Positions 43,237 to 51,924 of a DNA stretch of 64,000 nt are shown here, piece after piece. Made by a program: the position numbers and the translations under genes. Each line of letters opens with the position of its first letter. The stretch's first letter is position 1. The notes below the pieces were generated by a model. The model did no database searches. It was not told the DNA's origin and saw nothing but the letters and a program-made list of their open reading frames with translations. The DNA comes from Defluviitaleaceae bacterium (GTDB lineage Bacteria; Bacillota; Clostridia; Lachnospirales; WQUN01). Where the stretch lies: assembly GCA_009780185.1 (NCBI GenBank), contig WRAN01000015.1, positions 1 through 64,000 on the forward strand, in the 5' to 3' direction.

Positions 43237-44688
43237 CTACCTTACGCTTATTATCAAACTCTGTTTTAGATCATACAATTTCTGCGACAAGTCTACAGGC
43301 ATAGTCTGAGGCCGCACCAACCTTTTATGCTCTTCCCAAAGAGTATTCCGCTCTTCTTCGGCATATTTTTGGATTTCTGATACGCTTAGCTCCGGATAGA
43401 CACATTTTCCATTCTCAAATACAGGCATCAAGAGCTCCCGCACGGTAAATGTTTTTGCCTTCAATGTCATACGTTTCCATGTTGCCAATTGGTCAAATAT
43501 AGTTAGATCTTTTTCGTTATCTATAGTTTCATCTGCTAGGGTAATCAAATCAGCCTTCATTTTTCCGGTTTTGGCATCATACAGACGGAAAATTTTCTTT
43601 ACGCCGGGATTTGTCACTTTTATCGGGTCTTCGCTGATTTTAATCTTAGGCTGCCATGGCTCGCCTTTGGAAGACAACGCTACCAGCTTATACACCCCGC
43701 CAAAAGCCGGATTTTCTTTGGAGGTTATAAGATGAGTGCCAACGCCCCACACAGTAATCTGAGCACCTTGTGCTTTTAGCTCAGCAATAAGATACTCATC
43801 TAAATCATTAGAGGCACTGATAAACGCATCGTGGAATCCGGCCTCATCCAGCATTTGGCGTGCCATTTTTGAAAGATAGGCTAAGTCTCCGCTATCCAGG
43901 CGTATGCCGTACTGGTTGAGTGGTATCCCGGCATCACGCATCTCTGTAAATACCTTAATAGCATTGGGCACCCCGGAGCGCAAAGTATCATAGGTATCCA
44001 CCAGCAAAATACAGGCCTGGGGATATAGATTAGCGTAGTATCTAAAGGCTTCCAACTCCGTTTCAAAGCTCATAATCCAGCTATGGGCATGGGTTCCTCG
44101 CACGGGCACATCAAAAAGCTGCCCTGCAAGTACATTGCTGGTGCCATGACAGCCTCCGATTATTGCCGCCCGCGCGCCATAAAGCCCAGCATCCGGCCCT
44201 TGGGCGCGCCTAAGGCCAAATTCCAATACCCTATCCCCACCCGCGGCCCAGCATACGCGGGCAGCTTTGGTTGCGATTAGACTTTGGTGGTTGATGATGT
44301 TCAGCATTGCGGTTTCTATTAGCTGGCCTTCGATTAAAGTGCCTGTTACGCGAATAAGAGGCTCACCTGGGAAAACTACGGTTCCCTCAGGCACAGCGTA
44401 GATGTCCCCTGTAAAACGAAACGTCTTTAGAAAATCTAAAAAAGCCTCACCAAAGGCTCCGGTAGAGCGAAGGTAGGCTATGTCATCATCATTGAAATGA
44501 AGATTGTTGATATACTCGATTAGTTGGGCGAGGCCTGCGGCTACAGCATATCCATTTCCGCATGGATTTTCTCTGTAGAACATATCAAACGCAGCGGTTT
44601 GTCTGCGACCTGTGTTGACCTCAGCGTGATAATACGCCTGCATCATGGTTAATTCATAAAAATCTGTAAGAAGGGTCAAATTGCGCAA
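43237..44688 (-). CDS. pncB: Nicotinate phosphoribosyltransferase
   Basis: Makes nicotinate mononucleotide for NAD salvage; 483 residues. Typical segments are LLTDFYELTMMQAY at the start, EFGLRRAQGPDAG, GGCHGTSNVLAG, GTHAHSWI and GIRLDSGDLAYLS, the phosphoribosyl and phosphate-binding sites. The start is a TTG at 44688 with AAAGGAGC eight bases upstream. It is divergent from the amidohydrolase gene; the gap contains TCCTAT...ATAGGA inverted pieces that might be operators. Confidence 0.95.
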   Translation of the reverse strand: MRNLTLLTDFYELTMMQAYYHAEVNTGRRQTAAFDMFYRENPCGNGYAVAAGLAQLIEYINNLHFNDDDIAYLRSTGAFGEAFLDFLKTFRFTGDIYAVPEGTVVFPGEPLIRVTGTLIEGQLIETAMLNIINHQSLIATKAARVCWAAGGDRVLEFGLRRAQGPDAGLYGARAAIIGGCHGTSNVLAGQLFDVPVRGTHAHSWIMSFETELEAFRYYANLYPQACILLVDTYDTLRSGVPNAIKVFTEMRDAGIPLNQYGIRLDSGDLAYLSKMARQMLDEAGFHDAFISASNDLDEYLIAELKAQGAQITVWGVGTHLITSKENPAFGGVYKLVALSSKGEPWQPKIKISEDPIKVTNPGVKKIFRLYDAKTGKMKADLITLADETIDNEKDLTIFDQLATWKRMTLKAKTFTVRELLMPVFENGKCVYPELSVSEIQKYAEEERNTLWEEHKRLVRPQTMPVDLSQKLYDLKQSLIISVR

Positions 44689-44848
44689 ATGATTTGCTCC
44701 TTTTTATTAGGCAGATTACCTGTTTTTTCATAGCCTCGCAAGGATATCTTCATTTTGAATAATAATTATCCCCGTGTTCCACAACCCTTCCTATTAACAG
44801 CGTGATAGGATAAACTATCCAAAACGCTTTTTACAAAGGATGAGAATC

Positions 44849-46153
44849 ATGGACTTGCTTTTCAAAAATATCACCGCCGTAACTATGAACCCAGTAGTAC
44901 CCATATTACGCAATGTAAATATCGGCATCAATGGTCGGAAAATCACATATATCCAGCCCACGATTGAACCTGCGCCAATAGCTTCCCGTACCATTGACGG
45001 CACAAATAAGGTTCTTATGCCCGGTTTATACAACTGTCATACCCACGCCGCAATGACCTTACTTAGAGGCTATGCCAATGACCGAGCCCTAGAGGATTGG
45101 CTTTTTAATTACATCTTTCCGGCAGAACGTAAACTCACCCCGAAGCTCACTCATACTGGTACAATGCTGGCCATAGCCGAGATGATTGCCTCTGGCACCA
45201 TAGCTTTTTCTGATATGTACTTCTTTATGGATGAAGTGGCCAATGCCGCATATGAAGCCGGGGTACTTGCTAATGTCTGCAATGCCGTAATCGGACTGGA
45301 CAAGGATACTTATGACTTCCATAAAGACAATGTATACTCTCAGTCTCTGGACGCCATAAACCGATTCCACAATAAAAGCGACGGACGCATTAAAATAGAG
45401 GCATCAATACATGGTGTTTATACATCTTTTGCCCCTGCATGGCAGCAAGTCACAGACTTTGCCGCGAAACATGATCTAGGGCTTCATATTCATCTATCAG
45501 AAACCAAAACAGAACAGGATAATTGCATTGCTACTTATGGCCAGACACCTACTCAGGTGTTTAGTAATCATGGGGTTTTGGATTTCCCATGTGTTGCCGC
45601 ACACGGTGTATGGGTAACCGAAGAGGATATGAAAATCCTGGCGGAAAAAGGCACACATATTGCCCATAATCCCTTATCCAACCTAAAGCTGGCAAGTGGC
45701 CTTGCCCCAATATGCAAAATGAAAAATGCCGGAGTCAACGTAAGTCTTGGTACCGATGGCATGGCATCAAACAACTCCCATGACCTATTCGAAGAAATAA
45801 AAATGGCATCCCTGCTGCAAAAATATGCCCAAAATGACCCAACCGCGGCACCGGCACATACGGTACTGGAAATGGCTACTACAGGAGGCGCAAAGGCTCA
45901 AGGCCGTGCCCATGAAAGCGGAATGATAGCTACTGGCTATGATGCGGATATCATATTGATAGACTTCGATACGCCTCGTCAATCAGCCTGTTATGATCCC
46001 ATATTAAACCTAGCCTACTCAACCACAGGCCGAGATGTGGAAATGACCATCTGCCGAGGCCAGGTACTATACGAAAAAGGTGAATACAAAACCATAGATA
46101 TAGAGAAACTACTACACGAGGCACGCACTGCCATGAAAGTATTTACAAACTAG
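44849..46153 (+). CDS. mtaD: Amidohydrolase, 5'-methylthioadenosine/S-adenosylhomocysteine deaminase type
   Basis: A 434-residue metal-dependent deaminase. Metal ligands: CHTHAAM, HIHLSE, AAHGVW and LGTDGMASNN. Family members deaminate methylthioadenosine, S-adenosylhomocysteine or related adenosines, but guanine and other targets occur, so the substrate is tentative. The ATG at 44849 is eight bases from AAAGGA; an ATG at 44840 overlaps that site. The FHA gene follows nine bases downstream. Confidence 0.88.
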   Translation: MDLLFKNITAVTMNPVVPILRNVNIGINGRKITYIQPTIEPAPIASRTIDGTNKVLMPGLYNCHTHAAMTLLRGYANDRALEDWLFNYIFPAERKLTPKLTHTGTMLAIAEMIASGTIAFSDMYFFMDEVANAAYEAGVLANVCNAVIGLDKDTYDFHKDNVYSQSLDAINRFHNKSDGRIKIEASIHGVYTSFAPAWQQVTDFAAKHDLGLHIHLSETKTEQDNCIATYGQTPTQVFSNHGVLDFPCVAAHGVWVTEEDMKILAEKGTHIAHNPLSNLKLASGLAPICKMKNAGVNVSLGTDGMASNNSHDLFEEIKMASLLQKYAQNDPTAAPAHTVLEMATTGGAKAQGRAHESGMIATGYDADIILIDFDTPRQSACYDPILNLAYSTTGRDVEMTICRGQVLYEKGEYKTIDIEKLLHEARTAMKVFTN

Positions 46154-46162
46154 GGGGAAGCA

Positions 46163-47248
46163 ATGAGCGCCCGACCAATCCAAAAACCCCAAAAAAGGCG
46201 GAGTACTTTATACCGGGCTTTCTTCCAAGACCCGGATAAAAGAAAGCGCCGCCAAACCGAAGAAATGCAGTCGGATGAGGACTTCTTAGAGGTAGATATC
46301 CCAATACCCCTACCTTATATCGCCCCAGAAGAGCCTTTTATTTCCCCATTGCCTTCAAATGAATGGATAAATCTGTCAATATTATCAGATGAGAATGTAA
46401 CAACACTAGAACTGAGAAGCTTCCCAGTAGAAATAGGCAGCGTACAAAGCAGCTTCAAACTTAACGATAAAAGCATAAGCCCTCGCCATGCCATACTGGA
46501 GCTTGTAAACGGCAAGCTCACAATCACCGATACCAATTCTCAAAATGGTGTAAGCATAGGTGATACATGGCTTAAACCTGGAGTGCCATACCCGATAACC
46601 GTTGGTGACGACATCCTGGTAGGCCGCACAATTATCACAGTGCTGGACTTTGCGGGACATACAGAAATATTAGATCGCCCACAGCCAGAAATTATAACCC
46701 CAGACGATATACTGGAAGCCTTAGAAGCAGAACTGGCCATTATTGTGCCCGTCTTAGAACCGGTAGATTCGGAACCAGAAGTCAAAACGGTTAAAACCTT
46801 GAAAAAATTATTGGAAGAGCCAGACGCAACTCTATTTAGGGCAGTACTTAATATGCCAGAACCAGAGCCAGAAGATGAACCGGAAGAAGAGCCTGAAGAG
46901 GAAATAGAGATAAGAGTTCTTACATCGGAAGACTTAGGAGATATTTTAGCAACACCAGAAGCTGAAGAAGAAATAGACGCAGATGAATCTGTTGTAGAGC
47001 TAACCGCAGAGGATTTCGTTCAAGCCCTAATAGACACAGACCCCCCTCCTGAGCAGGAAGTAGAACTTGAACCGGAACCAGAACAGCCAGAGGAACCCGA
47101 TATTCCTCTAACGGCAGAAGAGTTTATTGAAGCCTTAATAGAAAAATCATCCATTCAGTCTAGCACAGGCAAAATATGTACCGGGTGCCAAGCCCCGGGT
47201 AAGTCTACAGATAAATTCTGTGGAAAATGCGGCAATAAGCTTGCGTGA
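46163..47248 (+). CDS. FHA-domain protein with acidic linker and C-terminal zinc ribbon
   Basis: 361 residues. A basic start is followed by an FHA phosphopeptide-binding domain (about 82-155) with the core SISPRHAILEL and DTNSQNGVSIGD. A highly acidic Glu/Pro stretch (about 180-330) leads to a zinc ribbon (CTGCQ...CGKCGN; cysteines 339, 342, 353, 356). FHA domains read phospho-threonine marks made by Ser/Thr kinases; none is in the window. It may recruit partners to a phosphorylated target. RBS GGGGGAAG; no membrane segment seen. Sits between the deaminase and an ABC exporter. Confidence 0.88.
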   Translation: MSARPIQKPQKRRSTLYRAFFQDPDKRKRRQTEEMQSDEDFLEVDIPIPLPYIAPEEPFISPLPSNEWINLSILSDENVTTLELRSFPVEIGSVQSSFKLNDKSISPRHAILELVNGKLTITDTNSQNGVSIGDTWLKPGVPYPITVGDDILVGRTIITVLDFAGHTEILDRPQPEIITPDDILEALEAELAIIVPVLEPVDSEPEVKTVKTLKKLLEEPDATLFRAVLNMPEPEPEDEPEEEPEEEIEIRVLTSEDLGDILATPEAEEEIDADESVVELTAEDFVQALIDTDPPPEQEVELEPEPEQPEEPDIPLTAEEFIEALIEKSSIQSSTGKICTGCQAPGKSTDKFCGKCGNKLA

Positions 47249-47297
47249 AAATCTTTAAACAAACCACGCAAATTGAAAATAGGAGGCAAAGCACAAC

Positions 47298-48140
47298 ATG
47301 GCAATTCAAGTAAACAATCTAAGCAAGAGTTTTGGCACTAAAAAGGTCATAAACGACCTATGTATCTCCATAGAAGAAGGAGAAATCATAGGTTTCCTAG
47401 GGCCAAGCGGTGCAGGCAAAACCACCACCATCAAACTGCTAACCGGCCAATTACGCCAAGACAGCGGTACAGCCACAATACTAGGCCGGGACACCACCAC
47501 ACTAAACCACGAAAGCTACCAGCAAATCGGCATAGTATCCGACAACTCGGGCCTGTATGAAAACATTAACGCCTATGACAACCTATTAGTATTCGCTAAA
47601 ATCTTAGACGTAGACGTGAAGAAAATCCCCAGCTTACTAGAAAAAGTAGGCCTAAAAGACGACATGAAAAAGCAAGTAAAGAAATTTTCAAGAGGTATGA
47701 AGCAGCGCCTGGTGCTGGCTCGTGCGCTGTTGCATAACCCTAAAGTTCTTTTCCTAGACGAGCCAACCAGCGGCCTAGACCCAAGCACCACAATAGAAAT
47801 CCATAAACTTATGATGGAAATGAAGGAAGGAGGCACCACATTCTTCCTAACCACTCACGATATGACAGAAGCCTCAAAACTATGCGATCGCATCTGCCTT
47901 TTCAATGAAGGTGTAATCATGGACATGGGTACCCTGGAAGAACTAAGCCTAAAATACAACAAGGAAAAACGGGTAAAAATTCTACTTAAAAATAACGAAA
48001 CCCTAGACCTGGAGCTAACCCCAGAAAGCAGCGAAAAGATAGCAAAGCTTATATCAGAAGACCAAATCGAAACCATGCATACCCAGGAACCAACCCTGGA
48101 AACCATATTCCTAAAGTTGACAGGGAGGGGACTACAATGA
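47298..48140 (+). CDS. ABC transporter ATP-binding protein (exporter, drug/antibiotic type)
   Basis: 280 residues. Walker A GPSGAGKTT, signature FSRGMKQRLVLARALL, Walker B VLFLDEPTSGLD, and a short C-terminal extension common in ABC-2 exporters. It energises the permease encoded next, whose ATG overlaps its TGA by four bases (ATGA). Substrate unknown; homologues export antibiotics, lipids or peptides. AGGAGG precedes the ATG. Confidence 0.93.
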   Translation: MAIQVNNLSKSFGTKKVINDLCISIEEGEIIGFLGPSGAGKTTTIKLLTGQLRQDSGTATILGRDTTTLNHESYQQIGIVSDNSGLYENINAYDNLLVFAKILDVDVKKIPSLLEKVGLKDDMKKQVKKFSRGMKQRLVLARALLHNPKVLFLDEPTSGLDPSTTIEIHKLMMEMKEGGTTFFLTTHDMTEASKLCDRICLFNEGVIMDMGTLEELSLKYNKEKRVKILLKNNETLDLELTPESSEKIAKLISEDQIETMHTQEPTLETIFLKLTGRGLQ

Positions 48141-48838
48141 TTTCTTTTAGAAAAATTCATGCAATAATGCACAAAGACGCCAAAAGTCTGCTGCACAATG
48201 TATTCGTATTGTCTGGCCTGCTAATCGTTCCCATAGTAGCCTTTGTAATGAATCTAACCGCAGAAGGTTTTATAATGGAATTGGTAGCAATGTTTGTACA
48301 GATGAACATTCTAATGAACGGTGCCAATATAATCTGTGTAATGATAGCTGAGGAAAAGGAAAAACAGACCCTGGGCGTATTAAAGGCCTCTACAGTGTCA
48401 GGTCTAGACTTTCTTATTAGTAAACTACTAATAAACCTGATACTTACGGCTATAGTGACACTAGGGCTGTTCTTTATGCTTGATGCATCACAGGCCATTG
48501 CCCTAGGTCCATTTATGATAATAACCACTGTGGCCATATTGCCAGTAGCCGCCATAGGCGCAATTGTGGGCATAGCCACTAGAACTCAATCAGCGGCTTC
48601 AACTGTAGTGGCACCCTTCGCCCTTATTTTCATCTTCTTACCTATTGCGATACCAGCAACGTCACCTGCCTGGAATGTGCTTCAATATTTGTTCTCAGAG
48701 CAAACTATGAGGGGCCTGTTAGCCATATATAACGGCGAGTCTTATATGAGTTATATTGGGATAATCCTGGCCAATTTTGCTGTATTGTTCGTGTTATTCC
48801 TTCTATATTATAAGAAGAAAGGCCTTGCCACAGACTAA
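48137..48838 (+). CDS. ABC-2 type transporter permease
   Basis: 233 residues with six membrane segments and the EEKEKQTLGVLKAS loop after the second, a typical ABC-2 coupling helix. It should form a homodimeric export channel with the ATPase before it. A terminator follows directly. Confidence 0.9.
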   Translation: MISFRKIHAIMHKDAKSLLHNVFVLSGLLIVPIVAFVMNLTAEGFIMELVAMFVQMNILMNGANIICVMIAEEKEKQTLGVLKASTVSGLDFLISKLLINLILTAIVTLGLFFMLDASQAIALGPFMIITTVAILPVAAIGAIVGIATRTQSAASTVVAPFALIFIFLPIAIPATSPAWNVLQYLFSEQTMRGLLAIYNGESYMSYIGIILANFAVLFVLFLLYYKKKGLATD

Positions 48839-48848
48839 ACAATAAGTC

Positions 48849-48885
48849 AAAAAGACCCTTGTTGCAAATGCAGCAAGGGTCTTTT
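48849..48885 (+). terminator. Terminator of the ABC operon
   Basis: AAAAGACCCTTGTTGC pairs with GCAGCAAGGGTCTTTT around AAAT. A strong stem with T-run just after the stop at 48838. Confidence 0.9.
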
Positions 48886-48911
48886 ATCTATACGGTATTA
48901 GAGGTATGATA

Positions 48912-48929
48912 GATATATCCATATATATC
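48912..48929 (+). promoter_or_regulatory. Inverted repeat before arsR-type gene, possible operator
   Basis: GATATAT and ATATATC (4-base spacer) lie 15-32 bases before the regulator's ATG, where autoregulatory ArsR operators usually sit. AT-rich, so chance cannot be excluded. Confidence 0.45.
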
Positions 48930-48943
48930 AATGTGAGGTAAGC

Positions 48944-49288
48944 ATGAAAACAAACTACCAACAATGCGCAAGGATTTTCAAGGCTTTTAGCGATGAAACA
49001 CGACTACTTATAGTATCTCTACTGCAAGATGGAGAGCAATGCGCCTGCGATTTATTAGAGCAAGTCAGCATAAGCCAATCAACACTATCTCATCATATGA
49101 AGATTCTGATAAAAAACGGAGTTATATCTGCCCGTAAGGAAGGTAAATGGATGTACTATTCCATAAGTCAAGAAGGCTGCGAAAAAGCCACGGCTTTCTT
49201 AAACGATCTAATCCGGAACAAAAAGGAGAGTAGTGAAAGAATAAAAAATGTTGTTCCCAAGAAAACAGTAGCAATGCAATTAATGTAG
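48944..49288 (+). CDS. ArsR/SmtB-family metal-sensing repressor
   Basis: A 114-residue winged-helix regulator. CACDLLE in helix 3 (Cys33, Cys35) is the thiol pair of arsenite- or antimonite-sensing ArsR proteins, and SQSTLSHHMKIL is the recognition helix. The tail is basic. No arsenic pump or reductase follows: bases 49289-49415 hold only an open stretch without a start and nothing I can identify. So its target is unclear, perhaps elsewhere in the genome. Confidence 0.9.
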   Translation: MKTNYQQCARIFKAFSDETRLLIVSLLQDGEQCACDLLEQVSISQSTLSHHMKILIKNGVISARKEGKWMYYSISQEGCEKATAFLNDLIRNKKESSERIKNVVPKKTVAMQLM

Positions 49289-49415
49289 AAGTGCTTCTAT
49301 AGCTATGGAGATGTTAAAGGCGTAACTTATATACCACCTTGGGCAGCCGGAAACAAAAGAATGTGGGTAGTGGCTATGATGCAGAAGATATCGCAAGCTA
49401 TGGCTAAGATAATTG

Positions 49416-49988
49416 TTATTTTTTTGCGGATTCTAATAATTCAATCCGTTCCTTAAGCGATTCAATTTCATTCCGCAGCGAAGCCTCAGTCTGTACATTC
49501 CGCCCCGGCTCTCCAACTACTGTTGTGCCATCAGGCACATCTTTCACGACCATGGCACCGGCACCTATTTTCGCTCCAGTGCCTATTTTTATGCTTCCAA
49601 GTATAGTCGCCCCGGCTCCGATTATTACATTATCTCCAACAGTCGGATGGCGCTTGCCTCCAATTTTTCCTGTACCTCCCAAAGTTACCCCATGATATAT
49701 AAGCACATTATCCCCTATAACACAGGTTTCACCTATGACCACCCCTGAACCGTGGTCTATAAACAGGCCTTGGCCTATGGTTGCCCCCGGATGTATCTCG
49801 ATCCCCGTACGGCGTCGCGCTCTTTGAGATACAAGCCTTGCAAGGAAGAACCATTTTCCTCTGTATAGTCTACTTGCCAACTTATGGTATATTATCGCCC
49901 ATAACCCTGGATATAACCAGGTTTCAAAGTTAGTTCGAATGGCTGGGTCGTTTTGTCTTATTGCTTGTATGGTTGATTTTACTGTCAT
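49416..49988 (-). CDS. cysE: Serine O-acetyltransferase
   Basis: Makes O-acetylserine for cysteine synthesis. 190 residues, the short Gram-positive/EpsC type without the long N-terminal domain. The hexapeptide helix is clear: [42 protein letters not shown], and a final helix (residues about 168-188). Start at 49988 with AAGGATG. Eighteen bases downstream of cysK on the same strand, so the two are one operon and probably form a cysteine synthase complex. Confidence 0.95.
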   Translation of the reverse strand: MTVKSTIQAIRQNDPAIRTNFETWLYPGLWAIIYHKLASRLYRGKWFFLARLVSQRARRRTGIEIHPGATIGQGLFIDHGSGVVIGETCVIGDNVLIYHGVTLGGTGKIGGKRHPTVGDNVIIGAGATILGSIKIGTGAKIGAGAMVVKDVPDGTTVVGEPGRNVQTEASLRNEIESLKERIELLESAKK

Positions 49989-50006
49989 AATGTCATCCTT
50001 TTTTTA

Positions 50007-50924
50007 CTACGAAAACAATTCTGTAGAAAGATACCTCTCCCCTGTATCAGGCAAAATCAGTACAATATTCTTCCCTGGGAACCTAGCAGCTGCAACAGAC
50101 GCAGCCCACGCAGCGGCTCCAGAGGATATGCCTACTAGCAGCCCTTCTGTTTTAGCCAGCTCTCTACTGATGGTTAAAGCATTATCATTTTCTACGGTTA
50201 TAATTTCGTCATATATTTTTGTGTTAAGAATTTCAGGGATAAATCCGGCTCCTATGCCTTGTATTTTATGCGGTCCCGGCCTTCCACCCGATAATACAGG
50301 AGAACTGGCTGGCTCAACTGCTATGATATGAAGCTCAGGGTTCTTCTCTCTTAAAAAGCTTCCAGCCCCGGTTATAGTCCCCCCAGTGCCTACCCCTGCA
50401 ACAAAAACATCAAGTTTCCCCCCTGTTGCCTCCCATATTTCAGGCCCAGTGGTCTTATAATGCATAGCTGGATTAGACGGGTTAGCAAACTGCCTAGTCA
50501 AAAAAGAATTAGGAGTAGAATCTGCCAACTCTTCTGCTTTTGCTACAGCCCCAGCCATACCCTTTGCGCCGTCAGTCAGCACAAGCTGGGCACCATATGC
50601 CCTTAGTAAGTTACGGCGCTCCAAACTCATGGTTTCCGGCATAGTAAGAATAAGCTTATACCCACGCGCTGCCGCAATAGCCGCAAGGCCAATTCCTGTG
50701 TTGCCGCTGGTAGCTTCAATTATCACAGACGCAGGGGATAGAATCCCCCTAGCCTCGGCATCATTTATCATAGACAATGCAAGTCTGTCTTTAACACTCC
50801 CAGCAGGATTTGCACTCTCCAGCTTACCATACAACATAGCATCCAAATTACGATGCTCACAAAAACGAGCAAGCTCAATCATAGGTGTATTGCCTATCAA
50901 ATCAGTAAAATTTTTACGTATCAC
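50007..50924 (-). CDS. cysK: Cysteine synthase A
   Basis: O-acetylserine sulfhydrylase, PLP enzyme, 305 residues. PLP lysine Lys45 in NPAGSVKDR, the substrate loop [10 protein letters not shown], and the phosphate-binding [10 protein letters not shown]. The GTG at 50924 follows GGAGAGG and starts at the usual place; the longer frame from 50975 adds residues unlike the family. No T-box or S-box is evident upstream, where the terminator of the preceding gene lies. Confidence 0.96.
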   Translation of the reverse strand: MIRKNFTDLIGNTPMIELARFCEHRNLDAMLYGKLESANPAGSVKDRLALSMINDAEARGILSPASVIIEATSGNTGIGLAAIAAARGYKLILTMPETMSLERRNLLRAYGAQLVLTDGAKGMAGAVAKAEELADSTPNSFLTRQFANPSNPAMHYKTTGPEIWEATGGKLDVFVAGVGTGGTITGAGSFLREKNPELHIIAVEPASSPVLSGGRPGPHKIQGIGAGFIPEILNTKIYDEIITVENDNALTISRELAKTEGLLVGISSGAAAWAASVAAARFPGKNIVLILPDTGERYLSTELFS

Positions 50925-50954
50925 GATGTCCTCTCCTTTAAGATAATATATGCG

Positions 50955-50983
50955 TATAAAAATAGGCGGGAACAACCCCGCCT
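50955..50983 (-). terminator. Terminator of the zapA-pepP-MBL operon
   Basis: GGCGGGG pairs with CCCGCC around a 5-base loop and ends in TATTTTTAT on the minus strand. Confidence 0.8.
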
Positions 50984-51018
50984 AATAATACCACATAATA
51001 ATATTCATTATCAATAAT

Positions 51019-51924
51019 TTATTCCATCGACTGTACTAGTACAATCTTCTCTCCATTAGTAGCCATCATTATCGTTCCCATATCATCAGTACGATACACC
51101 ACAATTCCTCGCTCGTAAAGCCGTGTCATTACATCAGCATGTGGATGTCCAAATTGATTATTAGCTCCCACAGAAATAACCGCTGCCCTAGGAGAAACAG
51201 CATCCAAAAAAGCCGCAGTAGTAGAAGTCCGGCTGCCATGATGCCCAACCTTCAATACATCAGAGTTCAAATCTAGCCCTGATACCACCATTGCCCTCTC
51301 GCTGGCAGCCTCAGCGTCTCCTGTAAAAATAAAGCTCGTCTCCCCATGCTGCATCCGCACAACCAAGGATGCATCATTCAAGTTTCCAGCCACAGGCTGA
51401 GGTGCCAGCACAATAAATTCAATAATCCCAGCCTGAAACCTCTCTCCCACCTCAGGAGATGCCACAGATATCTGATTATTCTCAATAATACTAATAAAAT
51501 TCTCGAAAGTAGCCGTAGTATGTACAACATCAGGCATCAGCACTTGCCCTACTTCCACTTGCCCAAGCACCCCAACAAGCCCACCAATATGGTCACTATG
51601 AGGATGCGTAGCAATTACATAATCCAGCCTAGAAATCCCAGCCCGCCTTATATACCCCATCACAACATCCCGCTGGCGAAATTCCCCACCATCAATAAGC
51701 ACTGCGTTATCCCTAGACCATATAAGTATACTGTCACCTTGACCAACATCTAAAAAGGCGACAATTATTTCATTGTCGCCAGGAGCAAAACCTGATGTAT
51801 TAGGAAAAACAAAAGTATAAACCAACGCAAATAAGAGCACAAACACCATCGTAAACCCAAAAGGCCTACCCAAATTACGCTGCTGCTTCTTGTCTGATTT
51901 ACGATTTCTTATACTGCCCGCCAT
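51019..51924 (-). CDS. Membrane-anchored ComEC-like metallo-beta-lactamase hydrolase 2
   Basis: 301 residues; paralogue of 41037-42035. Basic tail, one membrane helix (about 23-42), then an extracellular MBL fold: FLDVGQGDSILI, THPHSDHIGGL, TGDAEA, VGHHGSRTSTT. No DUF3006 partner here. The ATG overlaps the pepP stop by one base (TGATG), so it is the last gene of a zapA-pepP operon. Possibly a secreted nuclease or phosphodiesterase. Confidence 0.88.
   Translation of the reverse strand: MAGSIRNRKSDKKQQRNLGRPFGFTMVFVLLFALVYTFVFPNTSGFAPGDNEIIVAFLDVGQGDSILIWSRDNAVLIDGGEFRQRDVVMGYIRRAGISRLDYVIATHPHSDHIGGLVGVLGQVEVGQVLMPDVVHTTATFENFISIIENNQISVASPEVGERFQAGIIEFIVLAPQPVAGNLNDASLVVRMQHGETSFIFTGDAEAASERAMVVSGLDLNSDVLKVGHHGSRTSTTAAFLDAVSPRAAVISVGANNQFGHPHADVMTRLYERGIVVYRTDDMGTIMMATNGEKIVLVQSME

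Noticed and set aside
49289-49415. Small gene after the ArsR regulator
   Set aside because: The stretch is open but has no start codon with a ribosome-binding site, and no family is recognised.
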